The position numbers and the translations under genes are program-made. Positions 1-7,087 of a stretch of DNA of 34,943 nt are shown one piece after another. Under the pieces are notes generated by a model. The model was not told the DNA's origin, searched no databases, and was given only the letters and a program-made list of their open reading frames with translations. The number at the start of each line of letters is the position of its first letter. Position 1 is the first letter of the stretch. The stretch comes from an uncultured Clostridia bacterium. Lineage in GTDB: Bacteria > Bacillota > Clostridia > Christensenellales > CAG-138. Location of the stretch: contig CALVLF010000034.1 in NCBI GenBank assembly GCA_944336625.1, forward strand, positions 1 to 34,943. Direction: 5' to 3'.

Positions 1-1727
1 CCTATCTGGAAACGGAGAGCGGCATGGGCTGGATGGATGAAAATGGCGTTATCACCCTGCGGGTAGGCACCCAGGTGCTGGAGCATTACCGCACCATCGC
101 CAAGATCATCGGCGTACCCCATACCAAGGTGCGGAACATGGGCGTCATGATGGGCGGCGGCTTTGGCGGCAAGGAGGATATTACCGTAGAAACCTACATC
201 GCCCTGCTGGTTAAGGCTACCCGCCGGCCCGTGAAGATGGTCTGGACCCGGGAGGAGTCCATGGAGACCCACTCCAAGCGCCATCCCGAATACATCCATT
301 ATAAGACCGGCGCCAATAAGGAGGGCAAGATCCTGGCGGAGGAGGTTTCCATCGTCATGGATAGCGGCAGCTATACCTACCTGACCCCCTGGGTGCAGAT
401 GTATTCCACCTATGCCGCTGCCGGCCCCTACAAGGTTCCCAACGTAAAGGTGGACAGCGTTTCCGCCTTCACCAACAATACCTTCTCCAGCGCTAACCGA
501 GGCTTTGGCGGCCCCCAGGTGAACTTCGCCTATGAGCGCCAGATGGACCAGGTAGCGGATAAGCTGGGCATCGGCCGGACGGAGCTGCGGCTTCGCAACG
601 TCATGCACAACGGCGATACCCTGCCCACCGGCTATATCCCCGAAGGCTATATCGCCGCAGAGGAGCTGCTCAGAAAGGTGGATGCGGCCCTCAACGCCAC
701 CCCCAAGCCGGACCGGCTGCCCGACGGCCGCAAGGTGGGCCGGGCCATCGCCCTGGGCCACATGGTGTATGGCCGCATGACCTTCCTCCATGACTCCAGC
801 CGCGTATCTATCCGCTTGGAGCTGGATGGCTCCGTTACTCTCCGGGCCGGCGTGCCCGATCTGGGCGGCGGCCAGGCAAGCTCCCTGTGCCAGATCGTAG
901 CCGAGGAGCTGGGCTTGGATATGACCGACGTCCATCCCTTCGTCATGGATACCCACCTTACCCCCCTGTGCGGCACCACCACCGCTACCCGTCAGCTCTA
1001 CATGTCCGGTAACGCCACCTATAAGTGCGTTTCCATCATGAAGGAGCGCATCCTCAACAAGGCCTCCGAACTCCTGGGCTATCCCCCGGAGATGCTGGAG
1101 CTGGGGGATCACAAGGTATATCTGCGGCCCAATTCCGCCGTTTCCATCCCCTATGTGACCGTTGTGGCAACCCTGAGCAACGATGGCGGCGAGCTGGAAA
1201 CCATTGCCCAGTTCAACGCCCCCTTCTCCGAAGTGCCCAACCTGAATGACATCAAGGGCCAGGTCAACCCGGACCTCACCTATACCTGCCACGGCGTAGA
1301 GGTGGCGGTGGACGAGGAGACCGGCGAATACGAGGTTCTGCGCCTCATCGCCGCCGTGGACGCCGGCAAGATGATCAACAAGCATTCCTGCGAAGGCCAG
1401 ATAGAGGGCGGCGCCATCTATCACGTCTTCTGGCCCACCCATGAGGACCTGAAGTGGGAAAAGGGCATCACCCGGGCCAACAGCTTCTCCACCTACATCA
1501 TGCCCACCTCTGTGGATGTGCCGGATGTGGAAACCATCATTATGGAAAGCGGCGGCGGCCTGGGGCCCTATGGTGCCAAGGGCGTAGGCGAGCCTGCGGA
1601 TAACTCCATCGCCCCTGCTGTAGTCAATGCCATTCGGGATGCCATCGGCACGGATCTGAACATGAATAAGATGCCCGTGACCCCGGAGAAGATCCTGGCG
1701 GCTATCAAGGGCGTCAACATGGAATAA
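1..1727 (+). CDS. Xanthine dehydrogenase-family molybdenum-binding subunit (5' truncated)
   Basis: This is the large molybdopterin-cytosine-dinucleotide subunit of a xanthine dehydrogenase/aldehyde oxidoreductase-type hydroxylase, a cytoplasmic enzyme that hydroxylates purines or related heterocycles and passes electrons to FeS and FAD partners. The reading frame is open to the left edge (about seven codons before the first ATG at 24 continue the family sequence, ending in GTQ after a short loop), so the 5' end lies outside the window. Visible family motifs are GGGFGGKED near the start, NRGFGGPQ in the middle, the glycine-rich GVPDLGGGQ, and AKGVGEP near the C-terminus, which contains the catalytic base glutamate. 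About 574 residues remain of a usual 700-770. The FeS and FAD subunits are not in the window. A Mo-uptake operon lies 5.5 kb away. The substrate cannot be told from sequence; members are often named by homology only. Confidence 0.93.
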   Translation, partial: YLETESGMGWMDENGVITLRVGTQVLEHYRTIAKIIGVPHTKVRNMGVMMGGGFGGKEDITVETYIALLVKATRRPVKMVWTREESMETHSKRHPEYIHYKTGANKEGKILAEEVSIVMDSGSYTYLTPWVQMYSTYAAAGPYKVPNVKVDSVSAFTNNTFSSANRGFGGPQVNFAYERQMDQVADKLGIGRTELRLRNVMHNGDTLPTGYIPEGYIAAEELLRKVDAALNATPKPDRLPDGRKVGRAIALGHMVYGRMTFLHDSSRVSIRLELDGSVTLRAGVPDLGGGQASSLCQIVAEELGLDMTDVHPFVMDTHLTPLCGTTTATRQLYMSGNATYKCVSIMKERILNKASELLGYPPEMLELGDHKVYLRPNSAVSIPYVTVVATLSNDGGELETIAQFNAPFSEVPNLNDIKGQVNPDLTYTCHGVEVAVDEETGEYEVLRLIAAVDAGKMINKHSCEGQIEGGAIYHVFWPTHEDLKWEKGITRANSFSTYIMPTSVDVPDVETIIMESGGGLGPYGAKGVGEPADNSIAPAVVNAIRDAIGTDLNMNKMPVTPEKILAAIKGVNME

Positions 1728-1765
1728 GGCTTTTCCCCCTTCCTTGGGGTATGGAGCCAAGCTGG

Positions 1766-1792
1766 GAGGCGTGCTATTGGCGCGCCTCTTTT
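1766..1792 (+). terminator. Intrinsic terminator after the Mo-hydroxylase gene
   Basis: The 9-bp stem GAGGCGTGC/GCGCGCCTC (one G-U pair) has loop TATTG and is followed by TTTT. It lies 39 bp after the stop codon and in the same orientation. Confidence 0.65.
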
Positions 1793-1985
1793 CATGGCTC
1801 CCCTGCGCCGGAGGCGCGGCCAGGGCTTGGGGGACTTGCCCCAGCGCTCAGGTTCCAAGGAAGCCCCTGGGGGCCCTGGTTTCCCCCCATCCCCAGGCCT
1901 TTTCGGCAGACGCAGGCGGCGTGCTGTTCCCACGCCGCCTTGTTTATTCCCCCATCAAGGCTGGTAGAGATTCCAGCCAAAGGGG

Positions 1986-2078
1986 GGCGGCGGTGGGGCG
2001 CGGAGCGCCCCGCCCGGGGCCGGCGCAGCCGGCCCCAGGCCAGTTTGGCGGGCCAAAGGCCCGCCAAACGCCGCCGCC
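1986..2078 (+). repeat. Trident intergenic repeat, copy A
   Basis: The outer stem is GGCGGCGG (1986-1993) with CCGCCGCC (2071-2078). It encloses three perfect hairpins in a row: GGGGCGC-gga-GCGCCCC (1995-2011), GGGGCCGGC-gca-GCCGGCCCC (2016-2036) and a 12-bp stem GTTTGGCGGGCC-aaa-GGCCCGCCAAAC (2043-2069). The same architecture, with different but still paired bases, recurs at 6986-7087 and inverted at 24932-25029. An AAGGCTGG motif shortly before the core is shared with copy B. The element lies 3' of the Mo-hydroxylase gene and in its orientation. The repeat and its pairing are directly visible; function is unknown. Confidence 0.85.
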
Positions 2079-2141
2079 TCCCGCCACTGAAATTTCTTCC
2101 GTCCTTCCTTCCCGCCGCGTATATCCGGCCCTTTTTGCGCC

Positions 2142-2179
2142 AAGAGGAAAGGCTCCCATATTAGGGAGCCTTTCCTCTT
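2142..2179. terminator. Bidirectional terminator-like hairpin after the two-component operon
   Basis: The 16-bp perfect stem AAGAGGAAAGGCTCCC/GGGAGCCTTTCCTCTT has loop ATATTA. It is flanked by ATTTATTT on the right. It lies about 60 bp beyond the histidine kinase stop codon, between converging genes. The T tract is imperfect in both directions. Confidence 0.6.
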
Positions 2180-2240
2180 ATTTATTTAATAAAGCTGGCC
2201 ATAGTGCTTACCCCAAGGCCCGGAAACGGGGTTGCCTTCT

Positions 2241-3809
2241 TTATGAAGCCAGCTCCAGGTCTAAGCGGGCTTTAAACAGGTCGCCATCTACATGGAGGGT
2301 CAGCTTGCCGCCGTTGAGCTCCATCAGGCTTTGGGCAATGGAAAGCCCCAGGCCGCTCCCCTCCTGGGAACGGCTGCTATCTCCCCGGACGAAGCGTTCC
2401 ATCAGCTCCTCTGCGGATATATTCAGCACCTCCCGGGAGATATTCTTGATTTCCAGGATAGCCCGCCCCCCTTCCGCCCGAGCCGTCAGATAAACCCGGG
2501 TACCAGGCTGGGCATATTTGCAGGCGTTCCCCAAAAGATTGTCGAATACCCGCCAGAGCAGGCGGCCATCCGCCTGCACAACCAGGCCCTTAGGCACATC
2601 GCAGATCATGGATAGCCCCGCTGCGGTCATGCGCTCCGTATATTCGGCGCTGCACTGGGAGAGAAGCTCTGCCACATCCATGGCGTTGCGTTCCACATTG
2701 ATATTTCCTGTGGAGGCCTTGGAAGCTTCCACCAGGTCTTCCGTCAGCTTTTTGAGGCGCTGGGCCTGCCGGTACAGCACTTCGATATATTCTTCTGCTT
2801 TGGGGTTATGCAGCGGCTCCTTTGCCAGCAGGTCCACATAGTTGATGATGCTGGTCAAAGGGGTTTTCAGGTCGTGGGATACATTGGTGATAAGCTCGGT
2901 TTTAAACCGCTCGCTCTTGAGCCGGGCTTCTACCGCCCGGTTCAGGCCGGCGCCGATCCGGTTGATGGATTCTCCCTGGCGGCGGAATACGGGAAGCATC
3001 CGGCTGGTATTCACCTTCGCTTCCAGGTCGCCATCGGCGATTTTGGCGGTGATCTTCTCCAGGGCGCCAAACTGCAGCGCTCCCTGGCAACAGAGGATAA
3101 ACCCAGCTGCGCACAGGGCAAACCAGATGAGTATCCCCATGCCGTACAGCATATCGGTTGCCAGAATGAAGGCCGTCAGCAGGAAAGCCCCGACCCCCAG
3201 TCCCACGGGCCAGATGGTGGGCAGGCCAGCCAGAAGGTTGCCCAGGGAAGCCCATAGCCTTTTAATCAGGCGGCCTGCCCACCGGAGGCAGCGCAGCGCC
3301 AGGCAGAGCAGCCAATAGCAGGCCGTATTTTTCCACCAGCCTCCCAGCTTAAGCCGGGCGGATAGGGTGGTAAGCAACGCCAGCACCAGCAGCGCCATCC
3401 CCGCCGCAACAGGCAAGCAGAAAAGAAGCAGGGCCGTAAAGTCTATGCTGTCCCCGTAAGAGAGCTCCACCAAGATGCTCAGGAGCAGGAAAAAGCAAAG
3501 CAGCAGCCCGCATAGGTAAATATCCAGGGGTATCTTTTCCTGCCAGCCCGGGACGAAGCCCTCCTCCCCCGGCCGCCGCCCGGCCCCCCGCAAAAGATAG
3601 GCCAGGCAGGCCAGGATGCCGATGCTGCACAGGGCCAGCCCCATGAGCACCAGGTCCTGTTCATTCCGGAAGGCCGAAGGCAGGTCTGGGGCATCGGGCT
3701 TTGCATAGCCATAGACCAGCCCCAGCAGGCCATAGGCCAGGCACATTACCAGGGCGATCAGCAGCAGGGCTGCCAGGGTTTTATATAAAAAGCAATAGGT
3801 TCGTTTCAT
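2241..3809 (-). CDS. Sensor histidine kinase with multi-pass membrane N-terminus
   Basis: This is the membrane kinase of a two-component system, of the VanS/PhoR-like class that pairs with OmpR-family regulators. The first ~240 of 522 residues contain about six hydrophobic segments, then a HAMP-like linker (FGALEKITAKIADGDLEAKV). The HisKA box NVSHDLKTPLTSIINY places the phosphorylated histidine near residue 310. The catalytic ATPase domain follows with an N-box (DNLLGNACKYA), an atypical short F-box region (MERFVRGDSSR) and a G2 box (GSGLGLSIAQ). There is no large extracytoplasmic sensor domain, so the signal is probably sensed within or close to the membrane. Its start overlaps the regulator gene by 4 nt (ATGA), so the two are translationally coupled. 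Target genes and signal are not evident. Confidence 0.93.
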   Translation of the reverse strand: MKRTYCFLYKTLAALLLIALVMCLAYGLLGLVYGYAKPDAPDLPSAFRNEQDLVLMGLALCSIGILACLAYLLRGAGRRPGEEGFVPGWQEKIPLDIYLCGLLLCFFLLLSILVELSYGDSIDFTALLLFCLPVAAGMALLVLALLTTLSARLKLGGWWKNTACYWLLCLALRCLRWAGRLIKRLWASLGNLLAGLPTIWPVGLGVGAFLLTAFILATDMLYGMGILIWFALCAAGFILCCQGALQFGALEKITAKIADGDLEAKVNTSRMLPVFRRQGESINRIGAGLNRAVEARLKSERFKTELITNVSHDLKTPLTSIINYVDLLAKEPLHNPKAEEYIEVLYRQAQRLKKLTEDLVEASKASTGNINVERNAMDVAELLSQCSAEYTERMTAAGLSMICDVPKGLVVQADGRLLWRVFDNLLGNACKYAQPGTRVYLTARAEGGRAILEIKNISREVLNISAEELMERFVRGDSSRSQEGSGLGLSIAQSLMELNGGKLTLHVDGDLFKARLDLELAS

Positions 3810-4504
3810 CGAAGGTCTCCTCGTTCCATTTTATAGCCCTGGCCCCATACCACCTTTAGGTAGCGGGGCTCTGCCGGGTTGATTTCCAGCTTTTCCCGCA
3901 GGTGGCGGATATGCACCGCCACGGTGCCTTCCGCGCCAAAGGCGCTGTCCTTCCAGACCAGCTCGTAAATGCGGCTGGAGCTGAATACCTTCCCCGGGTT
4001 CTGCATCAGCAGCCGCAATATGCTGTATTCGATGGGGGTCAGGGATACGGGCTCCCCGTCTACGGTGACGGATTTGGCCTCGTCATCCAGCACAATGCCG
4101 CCAATGCGGAGGGTATCCGCTTTTTTCTCCATGCCTCCCAGAGAAGCGTAGCGGCGAATCTGGCTATTTACCCGGGCGATGACCTCCACAGGGTTAAAGG
4201 GCTTGGTGATGTAATCATCCGCCCCCAGGTTCAGGCCCAGCACCTTATCCGTATCCTCGCTTTTCGCCGTGATAAGGATAATAGGGATATTGCTCCCTTC
4301 CCGCAGGCGGATGGTGGCGGAAATGCCGTCCAGCTCCGGCATCATGATATCCATGAGCACCAGGTGAATATCCTCCCGCTCCACGGCCTCCAGGGCTTCC
4401 CTCCCGTTGTAGGCCGTAAAGATCCCATATCCCTCTGCGCTCAGGTAAATCTTCAGCGCGGCTACGATATCCTTATCGTCATCGCAAATCAATACGTTAT
4501 ACAT
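3806..4504 (-). CDS. OmpR/PhoB-family response regulator
   Basis: This cytoplasmic DNA-binding regulator is the partner of the following histidine kinase. The receiver domain (about residues 1-118) has the acidic pocket CDDD at residues 7-10, phospho-acceptor D52 in LVLMDIMMPELDG, and the conserved lysine in ITKPFNP. The C-terminal winged helix has LTPIEYSILRLLMQNPG and ends with the family-typical RHLREKLE...VWGQGYKM. A longer in-frame start exists at 4522 (MKREAW...), but a strong GGGAGG lies 6 nt upstream of the ATG at 4504. That start also gives the canonical N-terminus MYNVLICDDD, so it is preferred. A TTTAA direct repeat 11 bp apart lies about 90 bp upstream and could be an autoregulatory site. 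Regulated genes are unknown. Confidence 0.94.
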   Translation of the reverse strand: MYNVLICDDDKDIVAALKIYLSAEGYGIFTAYNGREALEAVEREDIHLVLMDIMMPELDGISATIRLREGSNIPIILITAKSEDTDKVLGLNLGADDYITKPFNPVEVIARVNSQIRRYASLGGMEKKADTLRIGGIVLDDEAKSVTVDGEPVSLTPIEYSILRLLMQNPGKVFSSSRIYELVWKDSAFGAEGTVAVHIRHLREKLEINPAEPRYLKVVWGQGYKMERGDLR

Positions 4505-4584
4505 CCATGCCTCCCGTTTCATACGCTGCGTTTACGGTACCATCATACTATCATGTTCCTGATTAAAATCGTAGTAGGGAACCC

Positions 4585-4600
4585 TTTAAGATCCGTTTAA
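4585..4600. promoter_or_regulatory. Candidate response-regulator binding site (direct repeat)
   Basis: TTTAA at 4585-4589 and 4596-4600 are 11 bp apart, about one helical turn. That is the spacing used by OmpR/PhoB-family dimers. The pair lies between the regulator gene (-) and the divergent TIM-barrel gene (+). Assignment rests on spacing and position only. Confidence 0.3.
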
Positions 4601-4687
4601 ACTGTAAAAAAGCCAAGCTTCGCCGGTTAAATTCCCGGTCCGCCGCCCTGCAAATGTAAAAAACAGGGGAAAATTCCTGCCCGCTCC

Positions 4688-4717
4688 TTGAAAAGTTAAC
4701 CGCGGAGCCGTTATAAT
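4688..4717 (+). promoter_or_regulatory. Sigma-A-type promoter for the TIM-barrel gene
   Basis: TTGAAA (4688-4693), an 18-bp spacer, then a consensus TATAAT (4712-4717). The start point would be near 4724, giving a leader of about 130 nt before the preferred start codon. Confidence 0.75.
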
Positions 4718-4851
4718 TTTTATAAAGAATTTATGTCTGCTGATTGAAATGCAGGGCGGGCAGCGCTTTCCATGCCCGGCTCTTTTGCAAAAGGAGGTTT
4801 TTAGCAGGAAGCAAACGAATGAATCCTACAGGTACAGGAGGTGCATCTCAT

Positions 4852-5523
4852 ATGAACAGCCGTAACGTTCCCCGGATCACCGGTGAGCTCCGGGCCCATA
4901 TTCTGGAAATGCCCCAGGAAATCTACCAGGCCAGCGGCATGGTAGTATTAGGGGTACGGATCAAATCCGTAATTTTTTCCACAGATATTGCCATCATCCG
5001 CAATTGCAATGCAGATGCCGTATTGGCTGTATATCCCTTCACGCCCCAGCAGGCTATTTCCCATCCCATCATCTCCGCCAGCCCTAGCCCCGTATTCTGC
5101 GGCGTAGGCGGAGGAACCACCAAAGGTAAGCGTACCATCACCCTGGCGCAGGATGCGGAAGCCCAGGGCGCCATCGGCGTAGTGGTCAACGCACCTCTGC
5201 CCAATGATACCGTTAAACTCATCTCCGAGGTGGTGGATATTCCCATCGTAGCCACCGTCCTCCATGAGAATACGGATATCGACGCCCGGCTGGAGGCCGG
5301 CGTGGACATTCTGAATATTTCCGCCGCCGATAGGACGCCGGAGGTGGTCCGCTCCATCCGCTCCCGCTATCCGGACGTGCCCATCATTGCCACAGGCGGC
5401 CCCACTAGCGAATCCATCCTGCGCACCATTGAGGCCGGCGCCAATACCATCAGCTATACCCCGCCCAGCACCAAAATCCTCTTCTCTTCCATGATGGATA
5501 GATACCGCAAGGCGGGCTATTGA
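4852..5523 (+). CDS. TIM-barrel (beta/alpha barrel) protein of unknown function, 'hydrolase' family
   Basis: This 223-residue soluble protein has alternating beta/alpha patterning. It ends with the phosphate-binding-like barrel signature IIATGGPTSESILRTIEAGAN, which resembles the last strands of ThiG, NanE and IMPDH-type barrels. Other conserved-looking elements are VFCGVGGGTTKGKR, GVVVNAPLP, IPIVATVLHENTDID and GVDILNISAA. Homologues in Bacillota are usually annotated only as 'hydrolase' or 'beta/alpha barrel protein', and no reaction is established. AGGAGG at 4836-4841 is 10 nt from the chosen ATG. An in-frame ATG at 4819 would add 11 residues (MNPTGTGGASH). The gene is monocistronic, with a strong promoter upstream and a terminator downstream. 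Confidence 0.8.
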   Translation: MNSRNVPRITGELRAHILEMPQEIYQASGMVVLGVRIKSVIFSTDIAIIRNCNADAVLAVYPFTPQQAISHPIISASPSPVFCGVGGGTTKGKRTITLAQDAEAQGAIGVVVNAPLPNDTVKLISEVVDIPIVATVLHENTDIDARLEAGVDILNISAADRTPEVVRSIRSRYPDVPIIATGGPTSESILRTIEAGANTISYTPPSTKILFSSMMDRYRKAGY

Positions 5524-5540
5524 TAAGCGGCGCTGCAGCG

Positions 5541-5590
5541 GCTCGCTCCGCTTCTGCCCTGCATACCGGCAGAAGCGAGCGCAGCTTTTT
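5541..5590 (+). terminator. Intrinsic terminator after the TIM-barrel gene
   Basis: CGCTTCTGCC (5549-5558) pairs with GGCAGAAGCG (5568-5577). A competing pairing of GCTCGCT with AGCGAGC extends the foot, and TTTTT ends at 5590. Confidence 0.75.
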
Positions 5591-5639
5591 GGGGGGCAAG
5601 ACTTTGGCATTTGCCCGCTTTGCGGATTCCTTCCCTCTT

Positions 5640-5697
5640 GGGCGCATGCCTGCGCCCCATCCCATGTTGCAAAATAAATGTCCCTGGCGAACCAGGG
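5640..5697 (+). other. Two hairpins in the superoxide reductase leader
   Basis: GGGCGCA-tgcc-TGCGCCC (5640-5657) is followed by CCCTGG-cgaa-CCAGGG (5682-5697), the latter ending 8 nt before the ribosome binding site of the superoxide reductase gene. No clear promoter was recognised between 5591 and 5705, so the start of this transcript is unknown. Confidence 0.5.
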
Positions 5698-5720
5698 TAA
5701 CTATAGAAAGGAGCTATTTT

Positions 5721-6095
5721 ATGAAATTTTACATCTGCGCCCATTGCGGCAACATCATCGCCTATGTGGAAGATAAGGGCGTGCCCGTTATGTGCTGCGG
5801 AGAGAAGATGCAGGAGCTGGTCCCCGGCACCAGCGACGCCTCCCGGGAGAAGCATGTGCCCGTCATCGCCCAGGCGGGGAACCAGGTGACCGTAACCGTG
5901 GGCAGCGCAGCCCATCCTATGGAAGCAGCCCATCACATCAGCTGGATCGCCCTGGAAAGTAGCGGCGGCAATCAGCGCAAGTGCCTGGCGGTAGATGGCC
6001 AGCCCCAGGCCTGCTTTGCCCTTTGCGAGGGAGATAAAGTGGTAGCGGCCTATGCCTATTGCAATCTCCACGGCCTTTGGAAGGCGGAAGCATAA
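5721..6095 (+). CDS. Desulfoferrodoxin (2Fe superoxide reductase)
   Basis: This enzyme reduces superoxide to hydrogen peroxide without making oxygen, a typical oxidative-stress defence of anaerobes. The N-terminal desulforedoxin-like domain has the four rubredoxin-type ligands C6, C9, C25 and C26 (C-x2-C-x15-CC). The neelaredoxin-like domain supplies the Fe(His)4Cys site: histidines in EKHVPVI, HPMEAAHHISWI and the C-terminal CNLHGLW, whose cysteine and histidine are the axial and last equatorial ligands. The glutamate-lysine pair before the first active-site histidine is kept. At 124 residues it matches the family length. AAAGGAG lies 8 nt before the ATG at 5721. The next gene starts 4 nt after its stop codon. 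Confidence 0.96.
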   Translation: MKFYICAHCGNIIAYVEDKGVPVMCCGEKMQELVPGTSDASREKHVPVIAQAGNQVTVTVGSAAHPMEAAHHISWIALESSGGNQRKCLAVDGQPQACFALCEGDKVVAAYAYCNLHGLWKAEA

Positions 6096-6099
6096 GCCT

Positions 6100-6447
6100 A
6101 TGGCAGATGAAATGCCCCGGGGCGAGCAATCTCCCCGGGAGGAAGAAGAGCCCCGCAACGGCCTGGATGCAGCCGTCTTCCGGTTGACGGAGAAGCAATG
6201 GCGCCTTTGCCAGGCCATGGGCGGTTGCCTGCTGGGGCTGCTGGGCGGCTTCTGCCTGTTCCGCCTGGGGAGCATGGAGACCTTCTCCTCTACGGGCCTG
6301 CTGCTGGCGGTATTCGTGCTGATGCTGGTGCCCAATATCCTCCAGCGGAATCTGCGCCGCAGCATTGGCCTGGGCCGTACCGTATCCGTCATCACCTTTG
6401 CCGCCATGCTGCTCCTGGAATTTCTGCTTTTCCTGCTGGAGCGGTAG
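6100..6447 (+). CDS. Small two-helix membrane protein coupled to superoxide reductase
   Basis: This is a 115-residue protein I do not recognise. About 40 charged, acidic residues (MADEMPRGEQ...) come first. Two hydrophobic helices follow, at roughly residues 40-57 and 63-78, then a basic loop (LQRNLRRSIG) and a third hydrophobic stretch ending in a cluster of Leu/Phe before a final Glu-Arg. The start at 6100 lies 4 nt after the superoxide reductase stop codon, which suggests translational coupling; an in-frame ATG at 6052 would overlap that gene. A terminator follows 41 nt after the stop. It is likely an inner-membrane protein expressed with the superoxide reductase. Function is unknown. Confidence 0.75.
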   Translation: MADEMPRGEQSPREEEEPRNGLDAAVFRLTEKQWRLCQAMGGCLLGLLGGFCLFRLGSMETFSSTGLLLAVFVLMLVPNILQRNLRRSIGLGRTVSVITFAAMLLLEFLLFLLER

Positions 6448-6488
6448 GCGCCCTTATCTAGTTAATGTTAACAGCCTTTGTTCTATAG

Positions 6489-6513
6489 GCCCAGGGAAGC
6501 TCCCTGGGCTTTT
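6489..6513 (+). terminator. Intrinsic terminator of the superoxide reductase operon
   Basis: The 9-bp perfect stem GCCCAGGGA/TCCCTGGGC has loop AGC and is followed by TTTT. Confidence 0.85.
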
Positions 6514-6831
6514 CTGCGTCCCTGCGCATTCGCCCTGCCGGGCTGCGCCTTAGGCAGTGGTTACAGCTCTTTTTCGGGCCAAAATAGGATAAGCCTACGA
6601 TGCTAATACAAAGCTGGGGCATAGTTTCCAGGCGGACGCCCTTAAGGCCCATGGAATACGGGTTCGCAGGCTGGGCCGCCCGCCGGCTTTGTTGGGGCTC
6701 TTGTTGGAGGCACCGCGTTGCGCTTCCCAGAAGCCCAGGTCCTGCGCGGACGGGCGCTAAGCGCGCGGCTATAGCGCGCGCGGACGTTGGCGGGAAAAAA
6801 TGGTTTCTGCCCGCGTCCTTCCTTAAGTGCC

Positions 6832-6865
6832 GCCCGGCCCCGTAGATTATGGGGCCGGGCTTTTT
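6832..6865 (+). terminator. Terminator-like hairpin inside composite repeat B
   Basis: The perfect 10-bp stem GCCCGGCCCC/GGGGCCGGGC has a 9-nt loop GTAGATTAT and is followed by TTTTT. Stem and loop are identical in the copy at 25153-25186 (-). Confidence 0.85.
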
Positions 6866-6985
6866 CCTGCCTCGCGCAAGCGGGCCTTATCCCGCTGGAA
6901 GGGGCCTCTTGTTCCGCCGGGCGAAATCCGGTTCGCCCGGCTTTGCCGGAGCGGCTTTAAGGAAGGCTGGCAAAAACTCGGAGAT

Positions 6986-7087
6986 GGGGCGGCGGGTGCG
7001 CGGAGCGCACACAAAGGCAGGGCCGGGGCGAACCCCCAGCCCTGCCTTTGGTTTGGCGGCCCTTGGGCCGCCAAGCGCCGCCGCCCC
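6986..7087 (+). repeat. Trident intergenic repeat, copy B
   Basis: The outer stem is GGGGCGGCGG (6986-6995) with CCGCCGCCCC (7078-7087). Inside are GTGCGC-gga-GCGCAC (6996-7010), AAAGGCAGGGC...GCCCTGCCTTT (7013-7049), and TTGGCGGCC...GGCCGCCAA (7053-7074) with a very short loop. Hairpin order and the GGA loop of the first hairpin match copy A, although several stem bases differ. Confidence 0.85.

Larger units (their letters stand above)
1728..2240. other. 513-bp convergent intergenic region, strongly structured
   Basis: This spacer separates the Mo-hydroxylase gene (+) from the histidine kinase gene (-). From left to right it holds a terminator (1766-1792), a G/C-rich folded stretch, a hairpin GGCGGCGTG/CACGCCGCC (1916-1940) followed by TTGTTTATT, the trident repeat core (1986-2078), and a 16-bp perfect inverted repeat (2142-2179). 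Several reading frames cross it on both strands. They translate the inverted repeats into low-complexity Pro/Arg/Gly/Ala sequence and lack ribosome binding sites, so no gene is called. Confidence 0.75.
4505..4851. other. Divergent intergenic region of about 347 bp
   Basis: This region separates the response regulator gene (-) from the TIM-barrel gene (+). It holds the TTTAA direct repeat, a strong sigma-A promoter (4688-4717) for the + gene, and a leader of about 130 nt with an extra AAAGGAGG at 4789-4798. No obvious -35/-10 pair was found for the regulator; a TATGAT sequence is present on the minus strand near 4545. No additional gene is supported. Confidence 0.6.

Noticed and set aside
24..26. 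The ATG at 24 as the start of the molybdenum hydroxylase subunit.
   Set aside because: The frame is open to the window edge with family-like residues before it, and about 180 residues of the usual N-terminal part are missing. The true start is upstream of the window.
1744..2493. A 249-codon plus frame running from the spacer into the histidine kinase gene.
   Set aside because: It translates the trident and terminator hairpins and then runs antisense through the kinase gene; composition is low-complexity.
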